DNA from: Bimastos eiseni
Lineage: Eukaryota; Annelida; Clitellata; Crassiclitellata; Lumbricidae
Length of the DNA: 64,000 nt
NCBI GenBank assembly: GCA_959347315.1
Contig: OY365806.1
Span: 23,202,900-23,266,899 of the forward strand
Direction of reading: 5' to 3'
This document shows positions 11,361-25,780 of this stretch, piece by piece (within the stretch, counting starts at the first letter, position 1; each line of letters begins with the position of its first letter). The position numbers were made by a program, and so were the translations under genes. The notes under the pieces were generated by a model that saw only the letters and a program-made list of their open reading frames with translations, did not search any database and was not told the DNA's origin.

Positions 11361-13042
11361 AATGGGAGTTTGTGAACACGTGACATCCATATTTGGAGTT
11401 GACACGGCCCCATCGTGTCATTATACCCTCTTTTATTTAATTTGGCTTGCGTTAATTAAGTTTCTCATGGACGGATCATCTGAGTTCTTTCAACTTTTTT
11501 TCGGTATGTTCCCGTCGACCTACAGAGCTGAAATTTTGCACACATTTCAGGCTTGCAGGACAATGCAATGTATGAAATTTGTACGGACATAGCTTAAAAA
11601 TTGAGAAAAAATTGTTTAATAATAACATCGTTTAACCACTCGAGCGAATCCTCCTTGACGAGTTTCAGTCCCGCAAATTTATATCATAAATGATCTCTTA
11701 TGGAAATTGATCGATTGCGCCATCTACCAGATTACCAAAATTTAATAAATGAGGGTTCCGAAAAACCCATGTTTTTACTTTCACTTGTTAATTGTCGAAT
11801 TGCCACTGCAGAGGGAACGGGGCGCCAGAAGACGCAGACACACGTAAGTTTGTTTATAAATGTCGATATCTAATTAACCGAAACGGTGACTCGGTCCGCG
11901 CTGCGCAGGCTTTCCCTCCGCTAACCCAACACAACTAGGCCTAGCTACGACTTCCGCTTATTCACAAGTTTTCTCTGTCCTCATGACTGCTCGATTTGAT
12001 TGGGTTTCGACTTGAAGCGTTTATGAGTGGATAATCGTGAATTAGGAGCAACATAAAATAGTAATTACTATATAACAGCAACAGAAGCAACGACGACAAT
12101 TAGGCCTACAACAGCAACGACAATAACAACAATAATAACAACAACAAAAGTGATTTATTATTCTTATATTGTTTGTTTAGTTTAGTCGTTCTAACACAGA
12201 TTACATTTCTTGTAAACAACTTAAAACTCTATAGTTAGATTATGCTAATACATGCTGTATCCCTGTTGCGGGTCACGGTTCTTTTCATTAGTGTTTTGGT
12301 GAACATTAAATTTTGGGGATTTTCTGTCATTAATTTTATGATGACTTTGTGTAGGCCTAAATCATATCAACGCTCGAGAATTCCTTTAGGGCTAAATTTA
12401 AAGTGGGTTTCTGTCATTGCTGGTTTAGCCAGCCTAATTTCATTTGAACATAGACTCAAGTCGATCTTTGGACTATTCGGATGTAATTAATTGACTAGTT
12501 TGCCTCAGTGAACGTTCGGAAAGTAACCTAACGCTCATCTCTGCCTCCGCTTGACCTCGGCTTTTATCTGGTACCGGAAAGAACAGAACACCGTGGCTAC
12601 TGCGGACTTGATTCGATATAGCGCGGTCAATAAACTGACGTGGCTCTTCTAGGAAATGATAATTTTACATTACATGACTGTCTGAGTTAATCTGACAAGT
12701 AGGGCGCATACAGCGGCGGCGAACATAGGCCTATACATACAATGCATGCAACCAAATGAATACTCACAATACCGCATGCAGTTATTATACATTCAATAAT
12801 TAATTATCATAATTTAGCAAAATATTCATTTTAAAGCTAAATTAAAACTAGCATGCTGTAATGACTAACTGTCACTAAGCGAGAAAAGCATAACTCAACA
12901 GAGGCGTAGCTAGGGTCACGCACCTATGGGAAGAGGTATCACACAATTGTGACGATGTGTAACGAGGGAAGGGTCCAAAGAAATGTGATATCACATCATC
13001 ATATCAAAATTCATAATTTTAGTTTTAAACATTTGCTCAATT
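11361..13042. other. Intergenic DNA
   Basis: No gene recognised. A CAA/AAC/AAT-rich simple tract lies at about 12076-12155. The phrase GAGGCGTAGCTAGGGT near 12900 resembles the end of a common small hAT element, but no partner end was found. Confidence 0.4.
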
Positions 13043-13166
13043 GTAATGAGGATTTTAGGGGCACCAAAATCATGTGTGACAACCTGTTTGTAATGAGGAT
13101 TTTAGGGGTGCCAAAATCATGTACGACAACCTGTTTGTAATGAGGATTTTGGGGGCGCCAAAATGT
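13043..13166 (+). repeat. 47-bp tandem repeat, about 2.6 copies
   Basis: Units start at 13043, 13090 and 13137 with GTAATGAGGATTTTAGGGG; they end in GACAACCTGTTT. Two full copies differ by few bases, so the array is young or homogenised. Confidence 0.9.
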
Positions 13167-13289
13167 AATCTTACTAACTTTTTTGGGATGAATTAGTTTG
13201 TTTCGAAATAAAAAATGACCAACGACGAAGGACCGACCTGTGTCAATTATCAATGGCCGATGGACGCCCAAAAAATGTCCCGAAAATGC

Positions 13290-13400
13290 AACGCCTAAGT
13301 CTAGCAGCGACACCATGTACGGACGCCTGTAAATAAGCTGGTTCCTGCGACTTTGGTTTTGTGGGCGTCGTAGAAATGTTGAGATTACGAGTACGATTAC
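13290..13400 (+). repeat. Dispersed repeat X, copy 1
   Basis: The stretch from TAAATAAGCTGGTTCCTGCG to GATTACGAGTACGATTACG resembles 30020-30115 (GAATAAGCTGGTACCTTGCG ... GATTATGATTAGG) and 47835-47945 (GGATACGCTGGCGCACAGCG ... ACGATTATGATTACG). Family unknown; it could be the 3' end of a LINE or a MITE. Confidence 0.5.
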
Positions 13401-15841
13401 GACACCAGTTGGATTGCCAAGCAGCGCTCCATACAGGTGAATTTGACAGAGGGGCAGCATTTCTAAGACGCTCGGTTTGAACGACGGCTTCTACATAACA
13501 TTTTCTAATAGCCAATGAGCAGAGGGATGAATCCGTTTGTCCGTTCCGCACACCCATCCCACGGATCTATCAACTAGACGTAGTGCCTAACCCGTAGTTC
13601 TGTGTCCACAGAGAAATTAAAGATTGTATTGTGTAAGAGCAGGCTGTTCTGCGGCACGACACAACTTAGCCGACAAATAGGCCTATTTCGTTTTAAGCCC
13701 CAGTCATATTTGACGCTTTCTAATAATTCCATCCTAATTAATAATCAAGAACTACTCGAGGGTTAGGGTTACTCGAACAGTAGCCTACAAACTCGACCAG
13801 AATTAACCAGCCGTGGAGGGCTGCGTGGGCTACATAATAGCCTGTACTCGATAGTTTACTGCGCCACTGGGAGAACTCAAGTGCGGGTACGATCGTGTAT
13901 GGTAAGCCAACAAAGTACTAGCCTGGCACGTGTGGAATGTGACTGAGCGTCGGGCTGAGAGCTCTCAACGCCCGAAAGACCGCTTCTGGCCTACCATAGC
14001 TCTGGAATTTCAACGATGCTGATAAGGCTGAGAAATGTCAATCAAATTCGGCTCCCTTGAAGAGACTATTTGATGCTATAGCTAAGATATGGCCTTGCTT
14101 ACCAGCGTTATGAATAAATGATGCTTCTGACTTTCGGTTCGTTTTGATGTCAGTAATCATTGTTTTGCACGTTTCTTGTTGACAGTTGGTAGCAGCTTTG
14201 CTCGAACATTTGCTCGAACTTTTGTGTTGAAAATTGAATGCTCCCTCCGATGGATGACTAGGCCTTGTGTTGTCACGTAAGCCATGTTGGATTCGAATAG
14301 CTACACATAAAGATCGCTGTCCAACAACTGTAAAGCTTCGGATTACTGTTCAGACTCAGCTTTTCGTCTTTTAGAGGTATTCTTTACATCAGTTTCGTTC
14401 ATTTAGATCCAGCGTAACACCTGTGGGTGGGTTGTTTACAGCTAGGCCTATTTTAGCCGTCGATGCTATGCGCACAGTACTAATGGTATCTAAAAATAAG
14501 ATAGCCTGCCGTTGTAAGTCTTAGAATTCCTATTAAAAATCATATTCTTGTTCTAGAGATATGCATTTTCGATGCTTTGAGTTCTACTTTAGCAGATTTT
14601 CTGTGCTACCAGACCCGTCACCGTCATGTTGAATTTAAATTTAGTTGTGTACACTGCTTCTTGTGCATATGTGCATATTAAGTGAACATTGCCTGTAAAC
14701 AACATACTTATAGTCTTTCGGAATTTGTCATTTTCCGACTTTGACCACTATTTGGTTATTGCAGTGAGTAACCTAACCTAATCAAACCAACTTAATCTCA
14801 GACAATGTTTTGAATATATGAAACATTTTGACGACCGGCTGCATTTTCCTAGTTTTGATGCTTTATCATAGGCCTACTTGTGAATGCGTATCTAGGCTAG
14901 TTGCATGATTTGGAAGCCGCAGTATTTATGCTGAATATTATTTTGCATACTGTTAAGCTTTGTTTTGTGACTCAGATTTGCTAACTATCAATTTTGCGCC
15001 AAACTATCAAGTTGATGGCTATAGTGAACACAGATCCACGTTTGTCTGATGCCTTGATACCCATTTTGGTATTTAAAGATGAGTAAGCTATCACCTGTTT
15101 TGAATCATATTGGCTAAACGCGTCATTTAGCTGTAGACATGTGTGTTATTCAATGGTGCATGAAACAAGCACACAATTAAGGCATTCAGTAAAAGTAACT
15201 AGTTTTGATTTGGAAAAATTTTAATTATTATGTGTGAATTTTGCTAGTGTCTCTTAGAATGCAAGGTGCTCATTGATAATTTAGTTGCAGCAACAGATAA
15301 ATGTGATGTTGCTAGGGAAATTGTTTCAAAGAATAGGGCATGATGACTGTCTTGGAAATTGGTATTGGTGTTAAGATAGTGTGGTGCTTCTGCGGCCAAA
15401 TACTTGGCCACACAATGAATGAAGAAATGCTTCTGCGGCCAAAGGCTTTTTCGCATATGCCGAAAAACAACACTTGCCCTGAACCTAACTGACCCTCACG
15501 ATGCGTAGCAGCCATCACAATGCCTAATCCACTGATTCTGGCCGACTCTCGTGACGCATACTGAAAGAATTTTTTTAACGGTATGGATACACTGAAGGTT
15601 GCACATGTGCAGAGTCTTCATCCTGAGAATTTAGTATGCGTTAGTGAAGTTTTACTACAGGGCATGCAAACATTCTGATTGTAAATAACCTTTGGACTTG
15701 TAATGTGTGACATGCATTCAGCATTCCAGTACTGAAGTATCCAGGTGATAGACTTATGTGAAAGTCTTGGACATGGGGAAGCGACTAAAGGTGCTTGATT
15801 GTTTGGGCTGGCGTTGTTAAATTACTGTGTTTTATTTTTAT
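13401..15841. other. LATS upstream region; possible promoter and 5' UTR exon
   Basis: No coding exon found. A first non-coding LATS exon probably lies here or further left, because an acceptor-like TTTTTATAG ends at about 15843, just before the first coding exon. A direct repeat of TGCTTCTGCGGCCAAA occurs at about 15386 and 15428. No core promoter can be named from sequence alone. Confidence 0.35.
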
Positions 15842-15884
15842 AGGTAGCATTGTTTCCACTTAATTCTTGGACGCTGTGTGCCGT

Positions 15885-16220
15885 ATGCAGCCTAGAGAAG
15901 GGGGCGGTGGCCGACGGCTTCTTCTGTCCTCTGGTGTTGATCGCTTGATGCTAAATGGCATCAGTGCAAATCTTGAGCATCTACGGAGGCAGAACAGGTC
16001 GAGTTCGCAGCCGCTGACCAATGGGGATTTAGGTCAGGTCAAACCAGAAGCAGTTCAAAATGGGGTTGCTTCAAAAGGCCCAAACAAACGTCTGGATTAT
16101 AATCGACAGGCAATGCGTGAGATCGGTGCTAGCATCAAAAGTTTCCACATCGAATCTAATCCAAGCCAGGTGACATCAGGCACAAATGGCTGCAGCCAAC
16201 CTGATAGCTTTAGTCGTCAG
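15885..16220 (+). CDS. LATS: LATS coding exon 1 (residues 1-112)
   Basis: The ATG at 15885 is the first in frame after an in-frame TAA (15861-15863), which fixes the start. The exon ends CGTCAG/gtgaga in phase 0. Residues 20-33 (RLMLNGISANLEHL) correspond to the conserved MLQEIRESL block of LATS, and 73-87 (NRQAMREIGASIKSF) to the KALQEIRNSLLPF block. An upstream 5' UTR portion probably begins at an acceptor near 15843. Confidence 0.9.
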
Positions 16221-19200
16221 GTGAGATTCTATTATTTACTAGTTTTCTATCTCTGATTATGCCTTTTGACTTCTTTTTATTGAGGTGTTGATGAAATACT
16301 GAGTATGCAAAGGACTATAATGCTGCATAGTCTAACCCTGCTAATCTGATTGTTCAGCCAATGTTAATGTTTTGCAATTTGGAGTCTGACGAAGAATCTG
16401 TTTTTGCTAGGTCGTCTTTATAAAATAAGACTTTTTTGCATGCCTAGTCGCCTACTTGTGTTGAGTACTTTATCTGAATATATTTTTGAAGCAAGTAGGT
16501 GCAAAATTAGAGTAGAGAATAAATGAAGGAGCATTTGTAATTGACATCGGTCTGGCTTGATAGAGGATTTTCGGAGGGTGATGCAAATGATGAAACTGAC
16601 AGCAATGTAGAGATAGGGATGTTGCGTGACATTTGGTTTTATGTGTTTTTTGGCCGAAGAAGTACAATCTTTTGACATCGCATGGCATTGTATGTTGTCT
16701 TACCTTTATATGATTCTCTTCATAGTTGCAGTCACTGTGTTCTCTTCTAACCTAAGTAGAGCCTTGTCGGTTTTGTTTGTTGAAATTAGATGCAGTTTGA
16801 ATCATTGATACTGTGCAATACCGCTACTTATGCTGTAGTGACCTAGTTGCAGCTTTAGAGCTAAAAGTGCTCATAGGTTGCTGTTGAACCTATGCAGTAT
16901 CCTTTGATGCCATCTGACCTAGTAGTGACTTTATCATTGGTATCTGACTCCTTTGAAGACTGTGCTATTCATTGTCACAACTGATGCTGCATGCTAAACT
17001 TGCTTTACGATGTTTTGAGATTTCAATAAAATCGTTATAATCATTACGCATCAGTTGCTCAAATACCTGATGCCTTGCAGTCAGTCCATCTAATCTACTG
17101 GAAATGTTTCATTTTTCTTTTATATATTTGGGATATACATTATATAGGCGGTCCCAAAGTCATTGCGTTGACAAATTCCATCATCTGTCCTTCAAGACGT
17201 TCTCCTCTGGGAATTCGCATATCCAGGCGGCAAGGGCTCAGTTGTCCACCACACACTTTATTCTGAACGGGGTGCCACAAGAAAGTGGTGTGGTGAGCAA
17301 CTGGTCAGCAGAGGCTTTTAAGGTGCTTGCTGCCCCATTTTGACCCCCTTATAGGAGAGTTACTGTAAATGCACTAGTAAGGCTGCAAATTGTGCCACAA
17401 TAAAGGAAAGCTGAATTCTGTTAATGCGTATATGCATTGTGGTGAAACCTTGTGAGGTGCGGTGCCTTTGTCGGGAATTCTGTGTCTGATTTTTTTAAGT
17501 TTACATTTCTATTGCCCTCTGTTCCTGCCTCACTACATCACAGCTGGGTCGATTTAGGGGAGCTATTTAAACTGGGGATCAACATATATAGAACCACAAA
17601 TATGTAGCTGTACATTGGATTTTTCTATACGATTCATTCAGAAATTGACGTATTGACGGGCTTAGACTTCAAACTGTGAATAAAACTATATCTAAATGTC
17701 AGTAAAGAAATGGATAACTAATAAGAGTGCTTGCTCAGAATATTTTAAAACATTTTTACAGCCAGCTTTGACTTTTGCTTGTCTGTGTAAGCTTCAAAGT
17801 GCATCGTTATCTATTCATAAAAGCAGTCCATTGAGATTTCCAGTGTGGGCTTCGACCTGTCTGTAGTAGTTAGCAGCTGGAGGTTGTATCACTGTTGGAT
17901 TGATCTGGCTGGTGCTCAAGAACTGTTGTTCTAACCATCAATAGGTGGCCTGTTTTTAATTTTTCATCCATTTGGGGTTTCTGATGTGTTAAGGTTTTTA
18001 GTGATGGGTGGAATGTGCCAATGTTGATCAGTGGTATCTAAAACAAACACATCTTTTGATTTCAGGTTCCGTTTGGCAGTTTATCATTCTATTTTGTGTG
18101 TAAGCTGAGACTTCACTACTCTTATATCGTTATGCATAGTTTCATGTTAAAATAGCATAAGCCAATGTTGATTGGGTGTTAGTTTAGGTATTTATGCCAT
18201 AGATGAGAGGTGAAGATATTTTTTCTACTTACTATAGTTTTTTAAAGAGAGCTGGGGTAAGACATTGACCCTTGTACCACACCAGATTGTGCAGACAGAT
18301 ACATGTATCTTTTGCTACCTCTTCTGGTATGCTGTTGTTCATGCAGTTAGAAATATTGTGGCAAGAAGGTAACCACAGAATTGAAAGGACTGACTAAAGT
18401 GGAGAGGTATGATAGGAAGTTTAGTGTAATCAGCCAACTTATTTTACTTTCTAAAGGTATCTATCTACTTTGGTATGTCTGTATAGTGAGGTATTTTTTT
18501 TATTTGTTTATTTGTATTCGTATATATTAAAGCTGTAATTTCTTCATTCGTTGTGTGGTCACACAAGCATTTATAAATAATGTAATTGATTAGTTTCCAA
18601 AATTTGGCTTCAATTAATCGAATAAATTTTATTAATTTATCATCTGTTACTTAGAGCTTGAAAAACTTTCAAAATGTTGTGACCAAGTTAAAATAAATTT
18701 AATTGACTGTTTACTGCAGCAAAGACAGTTGATTTTGTCACCAGATCTTCAACTTCTATTATAAGTATTTGCCTTAAATTCAAAGTGAATGCTTAATTTT
18801 CCACTCACAATGTCATTGTTCTCCATCTTGTTTATTCTGGAAATGGATCACTTGACATCAAGAAATAAATATGAAAATTAATCAAATAAGGCCATAATTT
18901 ATCGATTAAACTTTTAGCGATTTGTCGACTAATAAATCTTTAAGTATATTGTAGAATTATTTAAGGTTTGTGTTTTGTTGAAAGAAGTTAATTGCTTTAA
19001 GTGCACCACTGGGTTAGGTCAAAAGTGTTGTGAGCCTATATCACTATAAATGTGGAGCATTAACACTTGTGGAGTTGAATGAATTGGTAATAAACCATTT
19101 AATTATTCTGAGAGCATAGGCCATTGCACAGCAGGAACTTCCAGCAGAGGTATTTGTAATGTATTTACAATGTCTTCCTGTTTGTGCTTGTTCCACTTTA

Positions 19201-19439
19201 GAGCTGGGTTGCCTTGCACTGTGTGTTTATCTGTATCTTCTGTGCTCAATTTAAGCCAAGTGTGTGCAGGACTATTGTGATGTGTGGCATTTTGGGTCAG
19301 GTCAGAAGGTCATTTGGAAAGAGGACACTTACTGGACCTGAGTCTGCAGTAATGCCCATATAATGTATGAATATTACCATGTAGTTTTGAGCAATTGTAA
19401 AACTGTTCTGCCTTTTGTAAATTGCTGGTATAATTTGTT

Positions 19440-19745
19440 GATGAACATTCATTCATTCATTTCGATAATTTATATAGCGCCTCTTCAAGGGAAGAGGTGC
19501 TATAAAAACTACTCAGAGGTGCTCCCAGCCCAGCCACGGCCAAAAAGAAATGACTTTAGCAGCTTACAAAAGGTAGACCTAGATCATTGTAAGGAGGAAG
19601 ACGGACGGCAACCGGGAGCCCATTCCAACATGCAGTTGGTGTAGGTCGTTGCACAGCAGATCGGTGACATGCTCGGATGGTGTTTGGCCATGGACGAGGA
19701 GGCAGGCCGTGGATGAGTCAGGCAGCAGAGTTAGGCACCTACTGG
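19440..19745 (+). repeat. ATTTATATAGCGCC interspersed repeat, copy 1
   Basis: It starts with ATTCATTTCGATAATTTATA then TAGCGCCTC, continues with CTACTCAGAGGTGCTCC and a GC-richer body (GGAGCCCATTCCAACATGC). Shorter copies of its head lie at 33676-33760, 35335-35375 and 52040-52140. Confidence 0.65.
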
Positions 19746-22700
19746 ATTTTATCTATATGACAAGTCTACAGACCTGTCAGTTGACTGTTGGAGTAGATAA
19801 CCCAGGAGACTATGAGGCTTTTGACCAAGATGACAGTGATTGAGGTTGAAATGAATCTGTGGATGTTTTTGATACAACGCAGTAGATATAACAGCCTCAT
19901 GTGAATTGAAAGAGTTGTAATGGTATGCCCCATGTGGTTAATCAAAAAATTATTGCTTTATGTGCTTCAGTTGCTATGTGAATAAAAGATGGCGAGTGGG
20001 CGTTTTGTGTGGCAACATGATGGAGTGGATAAGAAATGTTTAATCTCATTCTGATGGGCTTCTAGTAATGTGTCAAGGAATAGATTTCAGTGTAACAGAA
20101 CACAGAGTAGGACTGATTTTGATATGTGACGTGTTGAATGTGGTGGACTGGTTCTTTTAGTCCTGTGGACCTGACATATCCGACATAATCTCGTCACATG
20201 GTAACTCAGAATTTTTTGACTATGAAGTGGGTGAAGAGCTGGGTGGGGTTAAAGTTATCATCAGCTTACTGCTTTTTAGCTGGTTAATGAGTTCATGAAA
20301 TCAAATTATTTGCTGGAGATATGTTGATGTGCTGATTGTATTTGTTTAGGACAGTTTTGCTCTGGAACATTTCTGCTATTTATGAAAATGTTAACATCTG
20401 TGACTCAAGACATTCAAGGCAATGGCCAGAGTTTTGTCAGTGCTTTATGGATAAGTATACATTTGTAGGTTTAATATCTTTAGCTTCTATCCTGTCTTTT
20501 TTCATTTCTGCACAGGAACTATGAGTGTTCAGCTCTTGTTGCTCATTACATTGTTTCATATTACCTTTTGTTGCCTATTACTTGGATTTTAATTCCATTT
20601 CCAATATCTTCAGTAATTGCAATTTTTTTGTTCACTGTGATTTGTGTGCACAGAGGAGACTTGCAAGGCAGTTTTCTTCCTATTTGTAGATATCCTTTAT
20701 CTCTGATTTCTTTTGTTACGTCTGTTTTGCTATGATGTCATATTTTATTGGAATTTTACAGTCTGCTTGAATGGTTTACACAAGTGTAATGTGCTTGTGA
20801 TGGAATTCGACTCTTCATTCACTTGTCAGTGAAGTGACCTAACTACTGGCCTATGAGACAAAGGTCTATCCAGACGAATTATTATGATGGAATGCAGCGC
20901 TTTATGCATCATTTTCACACGAATAGGAACCGCCCAGTATGTGCAGATGTGTAGAGTTGTCTCTACCTGTTTCGCATTATTCATACCCCAGCACATACAT
21001 GCACACACACAAACAAATACCTGGGCTGAGTTATTTATGGTCATTTTCCATTTTGCTCATGGCCTTTGTTCCGTATGCCCTTGAGACATGTAATGGTATT
21101 TTCAAATGGTTGAAAATTGAATCTGGTCTTTTTAAATTGTGGTCATAAGTTGCTGTTTCATTAATGAGTTGATTTATTAGCAGTTTGATTATGCAAGCAA
21201 GATGAATTATTTTGTAAATGCAAATGCTTTCTGTCTGGGACTAGATGTGCAAAATTTTACATGCTGTGGAACTGAGCCATATGGTTGTAAACATTTACAT
21301 AGAGACTTTGACGGATTCAAATGGGGCATTCTTCCTGCAGCCAGTTCTCATTTGTTATATACTAGCGTTTGCATCAGGGTTTTTCCCAGGCGTGATTTAT
21401 TGTGGCTTTGCTATACTTCAAGGTCAATAATTAAATATGGTAATTTTAAAAGTAAGCTGATATCAGAGTGTGGACACCGAGCGTTGTCAGTTGTCGGCGT
21501 CTGCCGAGTTGTCCGGTTTTTTCAGTTCTTCACCTTTTTTTAAAAATTGATTTTCATATATTTCTACACTTCCATATTGTTGACATCGTAATGTGTTTTT
21601 GTTAATGACTTTTTTAAGGCTTTGCACTGGTTTCATTGCCATGACGTCATGTGTTTCAGGGTTTTGCCCTGAAATTGCTTCTGTGCAGTTCTGCCTAATT
21701 TGTGTGATGTTCCAACTTGATTTACATAGTTAGCCCCACTTTGGGATGGCGTACCCTGGCTTGTCAATTAAAACCGTGTCTGTCAAAAGAAATGTCAGTT
21801 GGATTTGCTTGATTTTTATCACATGGTTTGTCATGAGAACTGGCAGACATGATTCCTAATGGAATTGAATGTAAACATAAGTGAACATAGAAGGTCCATT
21901 TCTCAGAAATTAAATGATATTTTGAGCTGAAAATAGTTGTGTTTAGCTAGAGATTTGCAGTAGAATGTTATGTGAACATTTCAAATTGCTACAGTGAACG
22001 TTGCAAAGTTTTGAATGGAATTTGTTCTTGAAAACACTGTGTGTGTGTGCCGGTGTGTGTGTGTGTGGTCATATGTTTGGTTATCTTTTTAAGACATGGC
22101 ATACGTTTCACAATGGTGCCCATAAACTTTTATTTGTTGCTCAATTCTTCATTTCTGTAAGGGCCTCATTGATTTAGGTCTTGTTCAAGTGCCGACACAT
22201 AAGTGCAAGTTTCTGGGTTATATATTTTTCTTAGGATGATTGGTACTGGTGTGACTCGGATGTCTCTGGTGAATATCCTACAAGTGCAGTGCTGGAATCC
22301 TGGTCATAGGATGTGCCATGGCAAATGGTTTATTATGTGTCGTGCTTTAAGTGACTCTTCATCTGTGCCTCCCATATGTCCTAAGTGCCTTTCACCATTC
22401 TTATGACTCCTTGCCCTGTTATAGGTTACCTGTTACTTATGGGTAGATTGTAGTCTACAGTCTTTTGCTTTTGGCTTAGTTCTGAACATGCCCTGTTATG
22501 TTCTGGTCATGCTTCAGTGCTTTATGAGCCCTTCTATTAAGGGTTTATCTGAAAGAAGGCATCTTATTTGTACCCTATAAAGTTAAGATTGCTGGTGGAT
22601 GGTACATAATAGGGCAAAACTAAGGATGATAAATATCATTGAACAATTCATTGTTGAAGTATGAGTGGGTCAACATTCCTGTTCTATTTAAATTCATATG

Positions 22701-23539
22701 AGCTTTGTGATGAGCTTTTGAAGTCCATAAGTGAGACATTCTTTTGTCCTCTTCATCATGCAAGCCCCCTTTTGCATTGCATGCATAAGGCATAGGGTTT
22801 GCATAGCAAACCTTCTTACAAGCAGTGTCTTCCAACTTGGATCATCCAGGCGCACTGGCTGAGTAAAAGAATGTAGTAGTACCCAGTTCAGTTCTGTTAA
22901 CTGATTTTTATAGCTACTCAGCTCGGTTTTGTGTAATAGAAAAGATCAAACTTTGCGAAGTTAAGTCATCTTTACAGAATTTGAGCCAGTTCTAGTACTA
23001 AGTTTGCTTCAATTGTACAGAATTAATAACCATACTGGTATTAAGTTAACTCCAACTCTCATTTATTAGTGACCATATTGTTAGTAAGTTTATTCCGGTT
23101 CACAAGATTACAGACTATACAGGTGCATAGTGGACTCCAGTTTCACAGAATTACAGACTGTTGTTCTGTATGTCCTACATATTAAATATATAATATGTAT
23201 ATAGATATATATCAACAATAATAATTACCTAAGTCATGTGTTTATCTGTCATATTCAAGGTGCATGATTGGACTGAAGCTGTCCTTAATATGCAACACGC
23301 AAACATGTGTTTGCTACTGTGTTTGTTGTTGTCGTGTGCAGATAAAGTTGATCGAAATAGGCTATATTTTAAACCCATTTCGTCCATGTGTATTTTAGTG
23401 TTTTTTATTATTGCGTGGAGCTTCTGCGGTCGAAACTTCGGCCTCTCAATGCACTGAAGTAGTTCTTTGCACAATAAGAGTAATACATCGTGTAATGTAA
23501 GGTTAAAATTAAGTATGACCTGTGATTTTTCACAAGTTA

Positions 23540-23568
23540 ACAGCTAGTTTATAATATATATATTATAT

Positions 23569-23612
<44 letters not shown>
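23540..23612. repeat. TA dinucleotide microsatellite
   Basis: Long TA runs with two TT/AA interruptions; self-complementary. Confidence 0.95.
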
Positions 23613-23613
<1 letters not shown>

Positions 23614-25059
23614 TTCTTTTATTAGCTAACAGGTTGACAAACTGCAACCCGGTACATGTCAAAAGAGAGCAGATTAAAGTAAACAGAAAAATGAATGTGT
23701 GCTTGGTAGAACAATGCTTGTGCCAAGGAACACTCAGTTAATTCGTTTTTATTATTGTAGTTCTGATCTTGATTGGACAATGGTTGAGCTTTGAAATTTT
23801 TGGTTAGGCTGAGTTAAAGAACGTAGTGGTTCCCAGTGTGTTTACTACTGCCTCTCTCTCTACTCGTCATGGTAGCTTTGCTGACTGGATTGCTATTGGT
23901 TAGTCCTTTGATGGTTATTGGTTATGTATTGGCTTGGAAACTGTGGGTGATTTAACCAGCGTAAACTGCTTACAGTTCATATAGGTCATGCCTAGAAAGT
24001 CTTGGAGAAACCAGTGAGATGGTTTTATCAGGTACTAATCTAAACTTGTTGATGACATTTCTTTACTTGGTCATTATGCACTTTAATGCACCTTTTGACT
24101 CTGATTTTCACACTGGACATTGATTCAGTTTGTAACCCATGTTTTCCTGTCCTGCTATGTTATAGTAGAGTGCAATACAGATATTTAGCATTGCCTTGAA
24201 GGCCTCCTGGAGTCTAATTTCTTCACATAATGTCATGTACACGTAGCAGTCGATAAGTTTACAGGACTTCTTCAGTATTATTTTTTATTATCCAATGGAT
24301 AAAGTCAGTCATAACTCAAGATCATGGAGAGAATGAATCTCTGGGCTGTGGTGTATAAATGAGCTGGAAAAGATGAGCTATATTTTAAAGTCCTAACCCA
24401 AATGACAGTTTGAAATCAGCTGACTAATAATTAATTTATAGTCTGTTACAATATGTACAGAAGTGAAGTTTTCACTATGACCTTGGAAGGAATCTTGGAC
24501 CGTTTTTAGTATAGGTGATGTTGTAACATTCATCTGTAGTGAGTTACAGTAGTCAGGACAACCAAACCCGAGGCCGGTGAACCAAAGATAGGTTGAGTCA
24601 TATGAAATAAATTCTTTTGTTGTAAATTAGACAACTTTAATCAAACCTTTATGTGAATTATCTCGTGTGACACATTTGGATCTCAGTTAGGAAACTATCT
24701 GGTAAAAAGTAGCAGTGATTGGGCTTTGACACCAGACAGTTTGTAAACTCTTACACCAGTCTTAGAAGACTTTTTCATTCAAATTGATATACATTATTTG
24801 CTGTTTTTATTTGTTTCTTACTTACCTACTGGTTTTCCTTCAGAGTAGTTTGCAATTTGTCTTTGTGTGGTGGTCTGTTTTATTTTGATATTATTTTTTA
24901 GTTAACTGAAGAATTCAGCAAAACCAATGGCTCTGTGATTTATTGCCATAGGCTATTATGTGTCAATCAAATCAACTATTTTTTTATTTGGAGACATTAA
25001 TCATAGTAAATAAAGCAATTAGACAGGTAATGTATATGACAAAGTCCATGTAAACCTCC

Positions 25060-25240
25060 AAAACTAGAATAATGCTCAACAATGGGTAATCCCTGCCTGG
25101 TTGCTATCCTGGCATTTTTCTAATTTTTATACTTCCCACAGATTGTGTAAAATATATAGATGTTTTGTTCGTACCTGTTTATTTGTACATGTCATGCGTT
25201 TGCAGACATCTGATTAAAGAATATACTTACTTACTTACTT
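25060..25240 (+). mobile_element. LINE 3' end fragment with TTAC tail
   Basis: The segment ends GATTAAAGAATATACTTACT followed by TTACTTACTT, matching in style the 3' end of the LINE at 9265-10505. The upstream part (TTGTTCGTACCTGTTTATTT) looks like LINE 3' UTR. No coding part is present. Confidence 0.45.
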
Positions 25241-25552
25241 GCAAAAAGGGACATTTCCCACTGACTCTGGATTCCATTATGCACATTGTAAAGGTTGATG
25301 GCAACATGTTATGTATGTAGTAAAAAAACAACAGTTGTCTTAAGTGAACAACAAAAAGCTGCAGCTAAATTAAATGAAAAGTGATAAGTATTGAGTGGAT
25401 TATGACGAAATTTAGGAAATCGAAACATGAAGATAGAGAGAAAAGACAGATGAGAGTAGGGAAGAAGAAAGAAGAGGAGAGAAGAAGAAAGATGAGGAGG
25501 GAAGAAGCAAGTGAGATTTAAAATGAGTTGGATCCTGCATATGTATAACACA

Positions 25553-25780
25553 TACGGGTGGCTGATCGGTTAGAGCGGTCGGCCCATAACACTTAGTGTG
25601 GGCTGAGTGAGCGGGTTCGACCCTCGTCCGTGGAGTCAGTCACTGTGTAGGGACCTTGAGCAAGTCCTTCGTGCACCATTGCTCTGCAGTACAGCTGCAA
25701 TTGTGCCGTTGATGCTAGTGCACTTCTGAGCAAAAGATGTTGGAAGAAGGGTGATATATCAAATTTCAAGAATTTCAATG
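25553..25780 (+). mobile_element. tRNA-derived SINE, copy 3
   Basis: Head GGCTGATCGGTTAGAGCGGT, box B-like GAGCGGGTTCGACCCTCGTC and the body shared with the other copies, ending GTTGGAAGAAGGGTGATATA. It sits 108 bp before LATS coding exon 2. Confidence 0.85.

Noticed and set aside
11236..11592. 118-residue plus-strand open frame
   Set aside because: Starts within a SINE and continues into unrelated DNA.
13011..13460. 149-residue minus-strand open frame
   Set aside because: Covers a 47-bp tandem repeat and dispersed repeat X; no domain.
13755..13775. GGGTTAGGGTT, telomere-like
   Set aside because: Less than two units; chance.
17075..17343. Possible additional LATS exon in intron 1
   Set aside because: Short open frames with no LATS likeness; exons 1 and 2 already join in phase.
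25570..25640. tRNA-like sequence with box A and box B
   Set aside because: It is the SINE head; arms do not pair as in a functional tRNA and the same head recurs with a shared non-tRNA body.
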